NCBI RefSeq assembly: GCF_001013905.1
Contig: NZ_LN831788.1
Coordinates: 1-64,000 of the forward strand
DNA from: Streptomyces leeuwenhoekii
Lineage (GTDB): Bacteria; Actinomycetota; Actinomycetes; Streptomycetales; Streptomycetaceae
Length of the DNA stretch: 64,000 nt
Direction: 5' to 3'
Shown here: one piece after another, positions 10,072 to 18,223 of the stretch
How the letters are laid out: each line of letters begins with the position of its first letter
Numbering within the stretch: position 1 is the first letter of the stretch
The notes under the pieces: model-generated
Told to the model about the DNA's origin: nothing
The model's input: only the letters and a program-made list of their open reading frames with translations
Databases searched by the model: none
Translations under genes and position numbers: made by a program

Positions 10072-10458
10072 ATGCCCGATCCGAGCACACCACAGGACGA
10101 GTCGACGACTGCCCGGAAGAAGACCGCCGCAGCCCCGGAGCTCGAGCCGGCCACCGACACCACCACGGCATCCGACACCAGTACTACCTACGAGCCGTAC
10201 CCGGGCGCCGGATTCTTCCACGGCGGCCGCCACTCCCAGGTCTTCGTGGCGATGGCCGCCCGCCTCGAGGTCGAGGGCTGCACCGACGGCCGCTACCTGG
10301 GCCCGGACTGGACGAACGCCCACCGTGACGCTTTCGCTGCCTGGCAGCGCACCCTGCGCCCCAAGGAGGGCGGCGACGTCTCCGGCATCCCCGACCAGGT
10401 GGCCTGGGACCGACTCCAGGTCCCGCGCGTCAGCCCCATGACCGGGGAGGCGTCCTGA
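10072..10458 (+). CDS. Small protein with peptidoglycan-binding-like module
   Basis: A 128-residue protein. Residues 1-42 are low-complexity Ala/Thr/Pro/Glu. Residues 50-120 (GRHSQVFVAMAARL, AAWQRTLR, SGIPDQVAWDRL) match in pattern the C-terminal wall-binding module of the endolysin encoded next (AAWQRKLGY, DGIPGRTSLERL). It has no visible catalytic domain. CCAGGAG lies upstream of the ATG, and its stop overlaps the endolysin start (TGATG). It may be a separate cell-wall-binding subunit used with the endolysin or a virion-associated protein; that is inference from the shared module and gene position. Confidence 0.7.
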   Translation: MPDPSTPQDESTTARKKTAAAPELEPATDTTTASDTSTTYEPYPGAGFFHGGRHSQVFVAMAARLEVEGCTDGRYLGPDWTNAHRDAFAAWQRTLRPKEGGDVSGIPDQVAWDRLQVPRVSPMTGEAS

Positions 10459-11396
10459 TGGCCAAGCCACTGTCCGCCGCCGACTTCCTGGACTGCCTCC
10501 GCGACGAGGGCCTGAACGTCGTCGAGGTCGACGCCTGGGAGACCCACAACCGCAACAGCAAGGGCCCCTGGGGTCCCCTCCACGGCGTGATGATCCACCA
10601 CACCGTCACCCGGGGCAGCAGCACCACCGTCGAACTGTGCCGCAAGGGACACAGCAGCCTCCCCGGACCCCTGTGTCACGGCGTCATAACCAAGGACGGC
10701 ACGGTCCACCTCGTCGGATACGGCCGCGCTAACCACGCCGGCCTGGGCGACCCGGACGTTCTGGCCGCGGTCATCGCCGAACGGCGACCGCCCACAGACA
10801 ACGAGGCCACGGTCGACGGCAACCGGCACTTCTACGGCTTCGAGTGCGAGAACCTCGGCGACGGCAAGGACCCGTGGCCCGACGAGCAGATCGAGGCGAT
10901 CGTCCGCGTCATCACGGCGCTGGGCCGCCGCCACGACTGGGCGGCCCGCTCCGCGCTCCGGCACCTCGACTGGCAACCCGGCAAGATCGACCCCCGCGGA
11001 CCGCAGTTCGACTGGGACGACATCCTCAGCCGAGTGGCGAAGCGACTGGCCGGGGCCACGCCCAGCAAGCCGACACCCCCCGCGCCGAAGCCGCTGCCCA
11101 CGCCGAGCAAGCCGGTCGTAGACCTGTCCAAGCTGGTCGCCGCCGCTCGGTCGAACCCGGCGGCGAAGGGCCAGCCCGTCACCTACTCCGGCGTGAGGAC
11201 CGTCGAGGCCGCCCTGGTCGATGCGGGCCTGCTGAGCAAGCGGTACAGCGACGGACACTGGGGCACCACCACGATCACCGCCTACGCCGCGTGGCAGCGC
11301 AAGCTCGGCTACCGCGGCAAGGACGCCGACGGCATCCCCGGCCGGACCTCCCTGGAACGCCTTGGCGACAGGTACGGATTCACGGTCACGGCATGA
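10458..11396 (+). CDS. Endolysin: N-acetylmuramoyl-L-alanine amidase with C-terminal wall-binding domain
   Basis: A 312-residue lysis enzyme expected to cut the amide bond between muramic acid and L-alanine. The Amidase_2/PGRP fold occupies residues about 25-190, with the first zinc His in MIHHTVTRG (about residue 43), FYGFECENLG in the middle, and the late His in LRHLDWQPGKIDP. A Pro-rich linker (about 198-220) leads to a peptidoglycan-binding module (about 235-312). It lacks a signal peptide, so release should need the holin-like proteins encoded just downstream. Coupled to the preceding gene by TGATG overlap. Confidence 0.9.
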   Translation: MAKPLSAADFLDCLRDEGLNVVEVDAWETHNRNSKGPWGPLHGVMIHHTVTRGSSTTVELCRKGHSSLPGPLCHGVITKDGTVHLVGYGRANHAGLGDPDVLAAVIAERRPPTDNEATVDGNRHFYGFECENLGDGKDPWPDEQIEAIVRVITALGRRHDWAARSALRHLDWQPGKIDPRGPQFDWDDILSRVAKRLAGATPSKPTPPAPKPLPTPSKPVVDLSKLVAAARSNPAAKGQPVTYSGVRTVEAALVDAGLLSKRYSDGHWGTTTITAYAAWQRKLGYRGKDADGIPGRTSLERLGDRYGFTVTA

Positions 11397-11581
11397 GCGC
11401 CCGCCGCGCCGCGCTCGTCCACTACTGCCTGGCGGGCGTCTGGGCGCTGCTCGTGATCCCCACCCTGCTGTTCTGGAAGAACAGCGTCCTATGGGTGGCT
11501 GCGATGTCGCTGTACGCGAACTTCGTCGGACATCTCTCCGCGGCAAAGGCAAGCCGCGCCGAACAGGAAGCGCAGAAATGA
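11393..11581 (+). CDS. Small membrane protein, holin-like
   Basis: A 62-residue protein with two likely membrane helices (about residues 8-24 and 30-46) and a charged, Ala/Glu-rich tail. It begins with ATGA overlapping the endolysin stop and ends in an overlap with the next start. Size, topology and place in the lysis cassette fit a holin or antiholin subunit. The sequence does not single out which of the three small membrane proteins here is the holin. Confidence 0.7.
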   Translation: MSARRAALVHYCLAGVWALLVIPTLLFWKNSVLWVAAMSLYANFVGHLSAAKASRAEQEAQK

Positions 11582-11961
11582 AAATTCTTGGCCGAGAGCC
11601 CGCCCTGCTGCTGGGCCTCATCGCTGCCGGCGTGAAGATCCTCGGGTACGAGTTCGACGTGTCCGCTGGCGTCCAGACCGGCATCAACACCGTCGCCGCC
11701 GCCGTGGTCGGCCTGATCCTCGCGGTCCTCGCCCGCAACGGGGCCTGGGCGGCCGCTCTCCTCCAGACCGCGCAGGCCGTCATGAGCCTGTTCGTCGGTC
11801 TCGGGCTGGACTGGTCCGCGGACCGGCAGGCGCTGTGGATGGGCGCCATCGCCGCGGCTGTGGCAGTCGTGGAGCGGTTCATGGTGACGCCGCCGCTGCC
11901 CACCACGCCGCTGGAGGAATCGAGCCCCCTGGCGAAGCCGCACGGCCCGCGGGCCGTCTAA
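11578..11961 (+). CDS. Membrane protein, candidate holin
   Basis: A 127-residue protein with three hydrophobic stretches (about residues 9-22, 38-56 and 85-105) and a short Pro-rich cytoplasmic-type tail. The segment VQTGINTVAAAVVGLILAVLA and the placement right after the endolysin resemble phage holins of actinobacterial siphoviruses. The ATG overlaps the preceding stop (ATGA). Alternative: one of a holin/antiholin pair with its neighbour at 11393. Confidence 0.7.
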   Translation: MKILGREPALLLGLIAAGVKILGYEFDVSAGVQTGINTVAAAVVGLILAVLARNGAWAAALLQTAQAVMSLFVGLGLDWSADRQALWMGAIAAAVAVVERFMVTPPLPTTPLEESSPLAKPHGPRAV

Positions 11962-11984
11962 CCCACCCGTACCCGGAGCAATCA

Positions 11985-12275
11985 GTGGCTGACGAGCCGA
12001 CCCTGGGCGAAGTCCAGCGCCGCATGGAGCAGGGGTTCATCGACCTCAAAGACGACATGCGGGAACTCGGCGTGCGGCTCGACAGCAAAGTCGATCAGAA
12101 GGTCTACGACCTGCGTCATGAGGCCCTGGCCGCCAGGGTGACGACGCTGGAGACCCTTCGCGAAAAGGACGCCGAGAAGATCGTGGCGACCCGCCGATGG
12201 CTGGTGGGCGCCGTGATCGTACCGCTCATCGGGATTCTTCTACCGGTGATCATCCTTCTGGTGCAGGGGTCTTGA
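11985..12275 (+). CDS. Coiled-coil protein with C-terminal membrane anchor (XhlA-like)
   Basis: A 96-residue protein: residues 1-68 form a charged coiled coil, residues 73-93 a single membrane helix ([19 protein letters not shown]). This is the architecture of XhlA-type haemolysin/holin-accessory proteins in phage lysis cassettes. GTG is chosen as start because CGGAGCA lies just upstream and no coding signal is seen before it. The stop overlaps the next start by one base. The role in lysis is inferred from architecture and position. Confidence 0.72.
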   Translation: MADEPTLGEVQRRMEQGFIDLKDDMRELGVRLDSKVDQKVYDLRHEALAARVTTLETLREKDAEKIVATRRWLVGAVIVPLIGILLPVIILLVQGS

Positions 12276-12964
12276 TGTCAGGGACAGGGGCACAAATACG
12301 AGCCGAGGAACGCCGCTGGCGCCGCGGGGACATCTTCACGGTCGCCATCGCAGTCTTCCTCGGCCTGGCCATGGCCTGGATCGTGCTGTCGGTTCAGCAG
12401 CTGCGCAGCGACCTGAAGGTGTCGAACGAGGCCCGGGACGCTCTGGCACGGCAGGTGCTGGAGCTGGGTGAAAAACCGGTGACCAGTGAGTCCCAAGGCC
12501 GCTCCGACCCGAGTAAGCCTGTGCCCGGCCCGAAGGGCGATCCAGGTTCGCCCGGCCCTTCCGGCCCCGCCGGTCGTGCCGGCGCTACGGGCCCGTCCGG
12601 TAGGCCGGGTGCGGACGGGCGGAACGGTGTGAGCACCACAGGCTTGCCGGGGCCGCCCGGTCAGGATGGGGCGCCTGGCCAGCCCGGCACGAACGGCCAG
12701 CCCGGCGCTGACGGACAGCCCGGCCCGCCTGGGCCCCAGGGAGAGCCGGGGCCCCAGGGAGAGCCAGGGCCAGAGGGCCCCCAAGGCCCTCCCGGACAGG
12801 ACGGCAAGGACGGTCAGACCTGCCCCGACGGGTACAGCCTCCAGGCCCCGGCAGACGACCCGGACGCGCTCGTATGCCGCAGAGACGGCGCCCCCCAGCC
12901 AGAGCCGCAGCCGTCCCCGCAACCGACCGTCCTCGGCGTGGCTCCCGAGCGCCGACGGGCATAG
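12275..12964 (+). CDS. Membrane-anchored collagen-like Gly-X-Y protein
   Basis: A 229-residue protein. One membrane helix lies near residues 20-42 ([19 protein letters not shown]), followed by a coiled-coil stalk and then roughly 30 uninterrupted Gly-X-Y triplets with one short break (about residues 85-182), and a Cys-containing tail. Collagen-like repeats occur in phage tail fibres, but here the N-terminal membrane anchor and place at the end of the lysis cassette suggest a host-membrane protein instead, perhaps of the lysogen or of the lysis complex. Function unknown. Confidence 0.75.
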   Translation: MSGTGAQIRAEERRWRRGDIFTVAIAVFLGLAMAWIVLSVQQLRSDLKVSNEARDALARQVLELGEKPVTSESQGRSDPSKPVPGPKGDPGSPGPSGPAGRAGATGPSGRPGADGRNGVSTTGLPGPPGQDGAPGQPGTNGQPGADGQPGPPGPQGEPGPQGEPGPEGPQGPPGQDGKDGQTCPDGYSLQAPADDPDALVCRRDGAPQPEPQPSPQPTVLGVAPERRRA

Positions 12965-12985
12965 TCCCCGACTCTGGCCGGATGG

Positions 12986-13723
12986 TCATGGGGCGACGCG
13001 GCCGTTGGCGTTGAAGGCGGCGTACGTGAGGGGCATGAGCCTGGCCCACTCGGCCTCCATCTTCTCGCCGACCATTTCGATCTCCCGCTGCGGGAAGGAG
13101 GGCACCTTCGCCAGCTCGTGCTGGGTGCGCAGGCCGAGGAAGTGCATCAGCGAGCGGGCGTTGCAGGTGGCGTAGGCCGACGAGTACAGCCCGACGGGGA
13201 GGACCGAGCGGGCGACCTCCCGCGCGACGCCCTTCGCCAGCATCTCCTGGTAGACGCCGTAGGCGATGGAGTACGACATCCTCATCGCTTCCTGGGTGAT
13301 CCGGTGCTGTTCCGGGGTGCCGTCTACGAACCGGTACCGGCCGGGCTTCCCGTCCTGGACGAGCTTGCGGTCCGGGCCGGGGATGTAGAAGACCGGCTGG
13401 AGCTCCCGGTAGCGGCCGGACTCCTCGTTGTACGACCAGCCGGCGCGGTGCCGCATGAACTCGCGGAAGACGAAGATCGGAGCGTTGATGAAGAAGGTCA
13501 TCGAATTGTGCTCGAAGGGGCTCCCGTGCCGATCCCGTATCAGGTAGTTGATCAGTCCCTTGGAGCGCTCCGGGTCCTTGTTCAGCTCGTCGAGCGACTG
13601 CTCCCCGAGCGTGGAGACGCGGGCCGCGAACAGTGCGTCGGCGTCGGACGCGCTGTGCTTCACCAGCTCTACGGTGACGTCGCTGCGAAAGACGGGCTCG
13701 GGCGTGGGCGCCTGGTCGGGCAT
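12986..13723 (-). CDS. thyX: Flavin-dependent thymidylate synthase ThyX
   Basis: A 245-residue FAD-dependent enzyme converting dUMP to dTMP with methylenetetrahydrofolate and NADPH. The signature RHRxxSxNxxSxRY is present at residues 91-105 (RHRAGWSYNEESGRY), and the C-terminal part contains NARSLMHFLGLRTQ, where family substrate-binding residues lie. ATG at 13723 is preceded by GGAAGG-like sequence; an upstream in-frame start would overlap the divergent gene. It is the only minus-strand gene between the lysis cassette and dcd. It stands away from the dapA/dapB context seen around chromosomal actinobacterial thyX, so it is likely a phage copy supplying dTMP with Dcd. Confidence 0.95.
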   Translation of the reverse strand: MPDQAPTPEPVFRSDVTVELVKHSASDADALFAARVSTLGEQSLDELNKDPERSKGLINYLIRDRHGSPFEHNSMTFFINAPIFVFREFMRHRAGWSYNEESGRYRELQPVFYIPGPDRKLVQDGKPGRYRFVDGTPEQHRITQEAMRMSYSIAYGVYQEMLAKGVAREVARSVLPVGLYSSAYATCNARSLMHFLGLRTQHELAKVPSFPQREIEMVGEKMEAEWARLMPLTYAAFNANGRVAP

Positions 13724-13814
13724 GGGAAGGGCTCCGATCGAGGGGAAGGGCGGTACCTCCAGTGTCCCGGCGCCGCGGCGCGGTGTTCCCTCCGCACAGT
13801 CGTACGATGACAGC

Positions 13815-14006
13815 GTGAGCACCACCCCTGACAGACCCGTCCCGCCGGCCCCGGAGTGCGCCCCGTCGTACGTGGGGCCGTGCACGAAGTGCCAGCATCC
13901 GACGCACCGCTACGGGCCGGGCGGGAACCCGCTGTGTGTGCTGTGCCGACGGGAGCTGGAGGAGTGGCGGGCATCCCAGGGGAAGGCGACGTCGGGCCGC
14001 GTCTAG
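13815..14006 (+). CDS. Small zinc-ribbon-like protein
   Basis: A 63-residue protein with CTKC and CVLC pairs about 20 residues apart, a treble-clef or zinc-ribbon pattern. It is divergent from thyX across a 91-bp gap. No ribosome-binding site is visible; instead TACGAT (13802-13807) lies 7 nt before the GTG, which fits a leaderless transcript. Its TAG stop is also part of the -10-like TAGGCT of the following dcd gene. Function unknown. Confidence 0.65.
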   Translation: MSTTPDRPVPPAPECAPSYVGPCTKCQHPTHRYGPGGNPLCVLCRRELEEWRASQGKATSGRV

Positions 14007-14015
14007 GCTTCTGAC

Positions 14016-14597
14016 GTGCTCCTTTCCGATAGAGACCTCCACGCAGCGATAGCCGGCGGACGACTCGGCGTCGCCCCGTACGACAAGGCGATGCTCCAGC
14101 CGGCCAGCATCGACGTCCGTCTCGACCGGTCCTTCCTGGTCTTCGAGAACCACCGGCATGCCTGCATCGACCCCGCGGTGGAGCAGGACGACCTGACACG
14201 GCTGGTGGAGGTCGACGACGGGGAGGCGTTCGTGCTGCACCCGGGCGAGTTCGTGCTGGCGTCCACCTTCGAGCGGGTGCGGCTGCCGGACGACCTGGCG
14301 GCCCGGCTGGAGGGGAAGTCGTCGCTGGGGCGCCTGGGTCTGGTGACGCACTCAACGGCGGGGTTCATCGACCCCGGGTTCGAGGGGCACGTCACGCTGG
14401 AGCTCAGCAACCTCGCCACCTTGCCGATCAAGCTGTGGCCGGGGATGAAGGTCGGGCAGCTGGCCGTCTTCACACTCAGCTCGCCCGCTGAGGCGCCTTA
14501 TGGCACGAAGGGCATCGGGTCTCGGTACCAGGGGCAGCGCGGGCCCACCGCCTCCCGGTCCTGGCAGGACTTCCACCGGACCGCCCTGCCATCCTGA
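14016..14597 (+). CDS. dcd: dCTP deaminase
   Basis: A 193-residue enzyme that deaminates dCTP to dUTP, or directly to dUMP, feeding ThyX. The dUTPase/Dcd fold motifs are all seen: MLLSD at the start, [11 protein letters not shown] (about 28-38), [12 protein letters not shown] (about 98-109, containing the catalytic Glu and binding Ser/Arg) and [11 protein letters not shown] near the C-terminus. The GTG has no Shine-Dalgarno; TAGGCT at 14004-14009 ends 6 nt before it, so a leaderless mRNA is likely. The divergent middle ([25 protein letters not shown]) suggests a phage lineage rather than the host copy. A strong terminator follows. Confidence 0.93.
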   Translation: MLLSDRDLHAAIAGGRLGVAPYDKAMLQPASIDVRLDRSFLVFENHRHACIDPAVEQDDLTRLVEVDDGEAFVLHPGEFVLASTFERVRLPDDLAARLEGKSSLGRLGLVTHSTAGFIDPGFEGHVTLELSNLATLPIKLWPGMKVGQLAVFTLSSPAEAPYGTKGIGSRYQGQRGPTASRSWQDFHRTALPS

Positions 14598-14599
14598 CG

Positions 14600-14632
14600 C
14601 AGGAGGCCCCCACCGGTGGTGGGGGCCTCCTG
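14600..14632 (+). terminator. Strong hairpin terminator between dcd and a convergent gene
   Basis: A perfect 15-bp stem (CAGGAGGCCCCCACC / GGTGGGGGCCTCCTG) with a 3-nt loop. It lies 3 nt after the dcd stop and 10 nt before the end of the convergent minus-strand gene, so it can serve both directions. Confidence 0.75.
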
Positions 14633-14641
14633 GTCTGGCCG

Positions 14642-14833
14642 CTAGTGCCGGTTCTCCCACCAGACGAGGAGCACGCTGACGGCACCGCTCCCAACGCCGT
14701 ACGAGGCGCCTCGGATGATCTGGTGCTTTACCGTGCGGCCGTGTCGTGCGACCTTCTTCGCAGCCCAATCACGTGGGCGGCGAAGGACACGCAACAGTTG
14801 TTGCGCTAGGGTAGGGCTGTCGTCATCACTCAT
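14642..14833 (-). CDS. Small protein with C-terminal membrane segment
   Basis: A 63-residue basic protein: amphipathic, Arg/Lys-rich helix up to residue 40, then a possible membrane segment (about 43-58) ending in WWENRH. GAAAGG lies about 10 nt before the ATG. It faces dcd tail to tail across the shared terminator. No family is recognised. Confidence 0.55.
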   Translation of the reverse strand: MSDDDSPTLAQQLLRVLRRPRDWAAKKVARHGRTVKHQIIRGASYGVGSGAVSVLLVWWENRH

Positions 14834-15206
14834 GACGGTGCGCCTTTCTGTTGTAGGTGGGCGCGCGCAGAGAGCCCTCCGGCTGTGGCCTCGGAACCGG
14901 TGCCGGGAAGCAGGGCTCTCTTTGCGTTGTCTGGGACCTTACTGGATGAGCGCTGAAGGGGCGTACTCCCGCCGGGCTTGGGCCAGTTCGGTGGTGTGGA
15001 TCTCGGCCACGGCAGGCGTTCGTGCAGGTCACGGGGTTCGAGTAGACGCGAGTTGACGAGGCCTTACGCGATGTCAGCGAGTCCCCTCTAGATCGATCTC
15101 ATCTGGTCTCATCCCCTCTCAACAGTCTGTTTGCTAGTTGGCCGGTATTCGTCCAGGCCCTGCGGTGGAGCACGCTGCGGCGGTGGATTCCGCGAGCAGC
15201 ACGCCA
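14834..15206. other. Intergenic stretch without a recognisable gene
   Basis: Between the small membrane protein and the cassette at 15.2-15.9 kb no frame shows sustained coding bias on either strand. The part around 15060-15130 is less GC-rich than its surroundings (TCTAGATCGATCTCATCTGG). No tRNA, no clear attachment core and no promoter with both boxes was found. Confidence 0.5.
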
Positions 15207-15259
15207 GGTAGTGTGCACGTGATGGTGCCCCGCCTGCTTACCTCAGGCGGGGCACCATC
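15207..15259. repeat. Dispersed 53-bp repeat with perfect hairpin (copy 1), probable terminator
   Basis: The block begins GGTAGTGTGCACGTGA and contains a 16-bp perfect stem (GATGGTGCCCCGCCTG at 15221-15236, CAGGCGGGGCACCATC at 15244-15259) with the loop CTTACCT. A second copy lies at 48031-48083 with only three base differences; two of them are a compensating pair in the stem. Both copies sit just downstream of related minus-strand genes, so the hairpin is probably their terminator. A TAGTGT hexamer at the left end could alternatively be a plus-strand -10 for a small RNA. Confidence 0.75.
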
Positions 15260-15279
15260 ACGTTCGGAGGTTGGTGTCC

Positions 15280-15540
15280 TCACTTCTCGGTGGCGCGGTC
15301 GGCGGCGAGGCGGGCGGTGGTCTTGTCCCAGACGTTCTCGTAGCGCACCCAGCGTTGCCCATCGACGTCCCACTGGTCGACGGCAATGCGCTGGACGTTG
15401 CTGAGCCCGGCAGCCACGCGCTCCTTCTCGTCCTCGACAGCGCGGTACGCGGCGGGCTTGGACCGGTGCGTGGTGTAGACGGGCACGCTCGGCGTGGTCA
15501 GCACGAGGCGCCACGGCTTCGACGGCTTCTTCGCGGCCAT
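15280..15540 (-). CDS. Small protein with KKPSKPW start (paralogue of gene at 48230)
   Basis: An 86-residue protein of unknown function. It shares its start (KKPSKPWR), a central V..W..G.RW segment and the end D.ATEK with the gene at 48230-48475, so the two are paralogues within one element. Its ribosome-binding site GAGGAC lies in a leader (15541-15560) that is itself repeated upstream of 48218. After its stop the same leader appears again (15269-15290) but with no start codon behind it, which looks like the remnant of a lost third gene. Confidence 0.65.
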   Translation of the reverse strand: MAAKKPSKPWRLVLTTPSVPVYTTHRSKPAAYRAVEDEKERVAAGLSNVQRIAVDQWDVDGQRWVRYENVWDKTTARLAADRATEK

Positions 15541-15551
15541 GGTCGGTGTCC

Positions 15552-15875
15552 TCACTTCTCGTCGCGTCGGTGGTGCTTCCGCTTGTGGTTCTGGACGCTC
15601 TCCCGCGTCCCCCGGTATCCCGGCTTCGTGCTGCACTCGTCGCATTCCACCCAAACGCCGTCCTTGACGGCGGCCGCGCTGACGGAGTGGTGGGGGCCGT
15701 AGCCGTGGGCGTGGAGGAAGTGCGGGACGCTGCCCTCGTACTTGAGGGCGATGAGGGCTGCTTCGGCGGCCTTGTCGTGTCCAGCGGCGAAGAACTTGCC
15801 GAGGCCGACTTCGCGTTCGCAGCCGCACCAGCAGGTGCCGGTCGGGATGAGACGGGGCTTCTCATTGCTTGCCAT
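15552..15875 (-). CDS. Zinc-finger-like protein
   Basis: A 107-residue protein. The start TGTCWCGCEREV, the middle GKFFAAGHDKAAEAAL, and the late ECDECSTKPGY give several Cys/His pairs that can bind zinc. Similar short proteins are frequent in Streptomyces accessory DNA, without known function. The transcript is probably leaderless: TTGACT (15904-15909) and TACCAT (15882-15887) on the minus strand have a 16-bp spacer and the -10 ends 6 nt before the ATG. It heads a two-gene operon with 15280-15540. Confidence 0.7.
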   Translation of the reverse strand: MASNEKPRLIPTGTCWCGCEREVGLGKFFAAGHDKAAEAALIALKYEGSVPHFLHAHGYGPHHSVSAAAVKDGVWVECDECSTKPGYRGTRESVQNHKRKHHRRDEK

Positions 15876-15881
15876 GCATCC

Positions 15882-15909
15882 ATGGTAGCTTCCCTTGGGT
15901 GTAAGTCAA
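15882..15909 (-). promoter_or_regulatory. Promoter of the 15.9-kb small-gene operon (leaderless)
   Basis: Minus-strand TTGACT and TACCAT are separated by 16 bp, and TACCAT ends 6 nt before the ATG at 15875. No Shine-Dalgarno is present, so the mRNA should begin at or next to the start codon. Confidence 0.6.
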
Positions 15910-16070
15910 GGATTTATTCCAAGGATTCAGGGTCCACAGTGCGGCGAGGCCGCCCCAGGCGCAAGAAGCCCTCGACCGCAGAATCGCTCCTGACGAAGAA
16001 TCTGACGAACCGTCAGTCGCGATAAGCTCACATACGCCACATCCCGCGCCGCTCGTCCGTTTGACCAGGT

Positions 16071-16244
16071 ATGCGCGCTGAAGAACGACGACGACTGCTC
16101 GGGGACGAAGTCATCGCCCACATCCATGCCCGCGTTGCCGAGGCCCCCGAGCCGCCTCCGGAAGTTGTAGACACACTGCGGCGCATCCTCGCCAACCCCG
16201 TCGGCCGCCCAGGTCAGGGCAACGCGCCCTCTAGCTCTAGGTAA
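16071..16244 (+). CDS. Small helical protein
   Basis: A 57-residue protein with helical N-terminus (EERRRLLGDEVIAHIHARV), a Pro/Glu turn, a second helix (PPEVVDTLRRIL) and a basic tail. This two-helix pattern is common among short conserved proteins in Streptomyces accessory elements. The ribosome-binding site is weak (CCAGG). It is supported mainly by its amino-acid pattern. Confidence 0.5.
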   Translation: MRAEERRRLLGDEVIAHIHARVAEAPEPPPEVVDTLRRILANPVGRPGQGNAPSSSR

Positions 16245-16297
16245 TGTTCCTGATCCGCAGCCTGTGACCGTCGCCTAGCGCTGATCGTTCACAGAAC

Positions 16298-16582
16298 ATG
16301 ACCTCCCGCATCACTCCTTCCGCAGCCGCATTGCTCCTTGCAGGCGACCGTTGGTACGGCTTCCTCCAGCAACGCTTCGAGGAAGCCGGCCGGATGCCGG
16401 AGTATCACCGCATGCTCGGCGAGACCTACGGCCGATTCGTCGTACACGCTGAGCATGGAGACGAGCACGCGATGGCTTACCTGGACTGGATGCGCGCCGA
16501 AGCTCAGCGGTTCGACAGACACCCGGACTTCCCTGGCGGACCTGTACGGCAGGAGGAGGATCCCTCTGGGGGAAGTGCATAA
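16298..16582 (+). CDS. Hypothetical protein
   Basis: A 94-residue protein, mostly helical and acidic at the C-terminus, rich in Arg, Glu, His and aromatic residues (RWYGFLQQRFEEAGRM, YLDWMRAEAQRF). No domain is recognised. The ATG follows an AT-poor leader with a weak AGAAC site. It is separated from the next gene by a 200-bp region with a promoter. Confidence 0.55.
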   Translation: MTSRITPSAAALLLAGDRWYGFLQQRFEEAGRMPEYHRMLGETYGRFVVHAEHGDEHAMAYLDWMRAEAQRFDRHPDFPGGPVRQEEDPSGGSA

Positions 16583-16712
16583 CGTGTGTTGGGCGCCCGA
16601 GCGGAGGGATCATGCTGTCTGGCGTCGGATAACCTCTCCTTCTCCGACGCCGCGGCCGCAGTCGGCGCCGACCCGACACACCCCCTGATCAGCCCTTCGG
16701 GCATCACATCGG

Positions 16713-16741
16713 TTCATGTACTAGATAATTACTGTTATGTG
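16713..16741 (+). promoter_or_regulatory. Candidate promoter for DUF6221 gene and integrase
   Basis: TTCATG and TATGTG are spaced by 17 bp in a short AT-rich patch (TACTAGATAATTACTG) that stands out from the GC-rich surroundings. It is 44 nt before the ATG at 16785, which has a good GGAGG. Confidence 0.4.
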
Positions 16742-16784
16742 GATCTCCCGGATGGAGGGGGACCGACTGTGATCCGGAGGACCG

Positions 16785-17150
16785 ATGAAGGAGCTGGTGC
16801 AGTTCCTGCGCGAACGACTGGACGACGACGAACGGCGAGCGCGAGCGGCAACACCCGGGCCGTGGAGGCAGTCAGGGATCGGCGACTACGGATGGACGGT
16901 GTCCTTCAGCCGACCTGGCTCCGGAGTCGAAGCAGAGGACAGCGACCAAGGACGCGCCGACGCCGACTTCATCGCCGCTCACGATCCGACCCGCGCCTTG
17001 GATGAGATCGACGCGAAGCGACGGATGGTCAACCGAATCACCTACCACGCCGACCTGATGGGCTGGGACGAGGTACACGGCGACCTGCTGCGGTCTCTCG
17101 CCTCTGTGTACTCCGAGCACCCGGACTATCAGAAGGTCTGGCGGTCGTGA
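16785..17150 (+). CDS. DUF6221-type protein
   Basis: A 121-residue protein with the marks of DUF6221: acidic N-terminal helix (LVQFLRERLDDDERRARAA), TPGPW, a DADFIAAHDPTRALDEIDAKRR segment that names the family, and a C-terminal SEHPDYQ. Many are found in Streptomyces genomes and phages; function unknown. GGAGG lies 6 nt before the ATG. Its stop overlaps the integrase start as GTGA, so the two are co-translated. Confidence 0.8.
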   Translation: MKELVQFLRERLDDDERRARAATPGPWRQSGIGDYGWTVSFSRPGSGVEAEDSDQGRADADFIAAHDPTRALDEIDAKRRMVNRITYHADLMGWDEVHGDLLRSLASVYSEHPDYQKVWRS

Positions 17151-18223
17151 CCGAGCTGGTCCCCAGAGCACGCCCGGGCCAGCTCGCCGCGCGCACCCGC
17201 AGCGCCGCCGACGACTGGCCCCCCGAAGCCCTCGACTTCGCCACCGAGTTGGCCGACCACTACCCGACCGGCGACCCCTACCCCGGCTTGGTCGGAGCCT
17301 GGATCGCCCGACAGAAGACCGTCAACACCCGGCGCACCTACGTCCGCCAGTATCGGGTCTGGGACACCTACGCCCGTGAGAGAGGCACCCACCCCCTCAC
17401 GGCACGGTTCCCGTTGGCCGAAGCGTTCTCCCGCCACCTAGAGACCGCGCCCACCATGCAACCGGTCAAGGGCGGCCACCGCGGGGAGAAAGCACCCACC
17501 GGACCACCCCGCTCCGACGCCGCCCGAGCCAACCTCCTGTCGGCGTGCTCCTCCTTCTACACCTACGCCGTCCGCGCCCGCGCCGCAGAGTTCGACCCCT
17601 TCGACCTCGTCGCCCGCCCCGAACTCGACCAAGACGGCTCCGACACCCAGGGCAGCACCGAAGAAGAGTCCGCGCGACTACTCGCCGCGGCCTACGAGGA
17701 CGGGCCCCGCTCCTACGCCCTCCTCCTCGCCATCTACACCGTTGCCCTGCGCCTCGACTCCGCGCTCGGCGCCCGCGTCGAGGACCTTGGCTACGACAAG
17801 GGACACCGCATCCTCAACGTCCGGCTCAAGGGCGGCCGCCGCAAACCCAAGGTGGTCCCGCCGGCGACTGGGCACGCCATCGACGTCTACCTGAACGGCC
17901 GGACTACGGGGCCGTTGTTCCAGACTCGCACCGGCCGACCGCTCGACCCGGCCTACGTGTGGCGGCTCGTGCGGCGCCTCGCCGCGAAGGCCGGCATCGC
18001 GAACGCGGCCACGTTCCACCCGCACGTCCTCAAGCACGACGCCGTCACCCACGCCCTGGACGCCCCCGACGCCAAGCTCCACCACGTCCAGGACTTCGCC
18101 GACCACAAGGACCCGCGCACCACCCGACGCTACGACCGGCGCCGGGGCCGTCTCGACAACAGCCCCGGCTACCGCATCGCCGCCCGGATCGCGGAACGCC
18201 TTCCCGGCGGGGACGACGACTAA
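17147..18223 (+). CDS. Tyrosine recombinase / integrase family protein
   Basis: A 358-residue recombinase. Residues 50-150 form a SAM-like N-terminal DNA-binding domain; residues 170-350 the catalytic domain. Arg I is R202 (ALRLDSALGARVEDL), the beta-hairpin Lys is K229 or K233, and the nucleophile is Y329 after the H320 motif DHKDPRTTRRY. The usual second Arg (HxLRH) is Lys here (H293-V-L-K296-H297), which is unusual for an active recombinase. Roles could be integration, plasmid dimer resolution or inversion. The end overlaps a convergent gene by 4 nt. Confidence 0.85.
   Translation: MTELVPRARPGQLAARTRSAADDWPPEALDFATELADHYPTGDPYPGLVGAWIARQKTVNTRRTYVRQYRVWDTYARERGTHPLTARFPLAEAFSRHLETAPTMQPVKGGHRGEKAPTGPPRSDAARANLLSACSSFYTYAVRARAAEFDPFDLVARPELDQDGSDTQGSTEEESARLLAAAYEDGPRSYALLLAIYTVALRLDSALGARVEDLGYDKGHRILNVRLKGGRRKPKVVPPATGHAIDVYLNGRTTGPLFQTRTGRPLDPAYVWRLVRRLAAKAGIANAATFHPHVLKHDAVTHALDAPDAKLHHVQDFADHKDPRTTRRYDRRRGRLDNSPGYRIAARIAERLPGGDDD

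Noticed and set aside
10293..11906. Minus-strand open frame of more than 500 codons opposite the endolysin
   Set aside because: Shadow of the amidase and holin genes; repeated Arg/Gly stretches and no recognisable motif.
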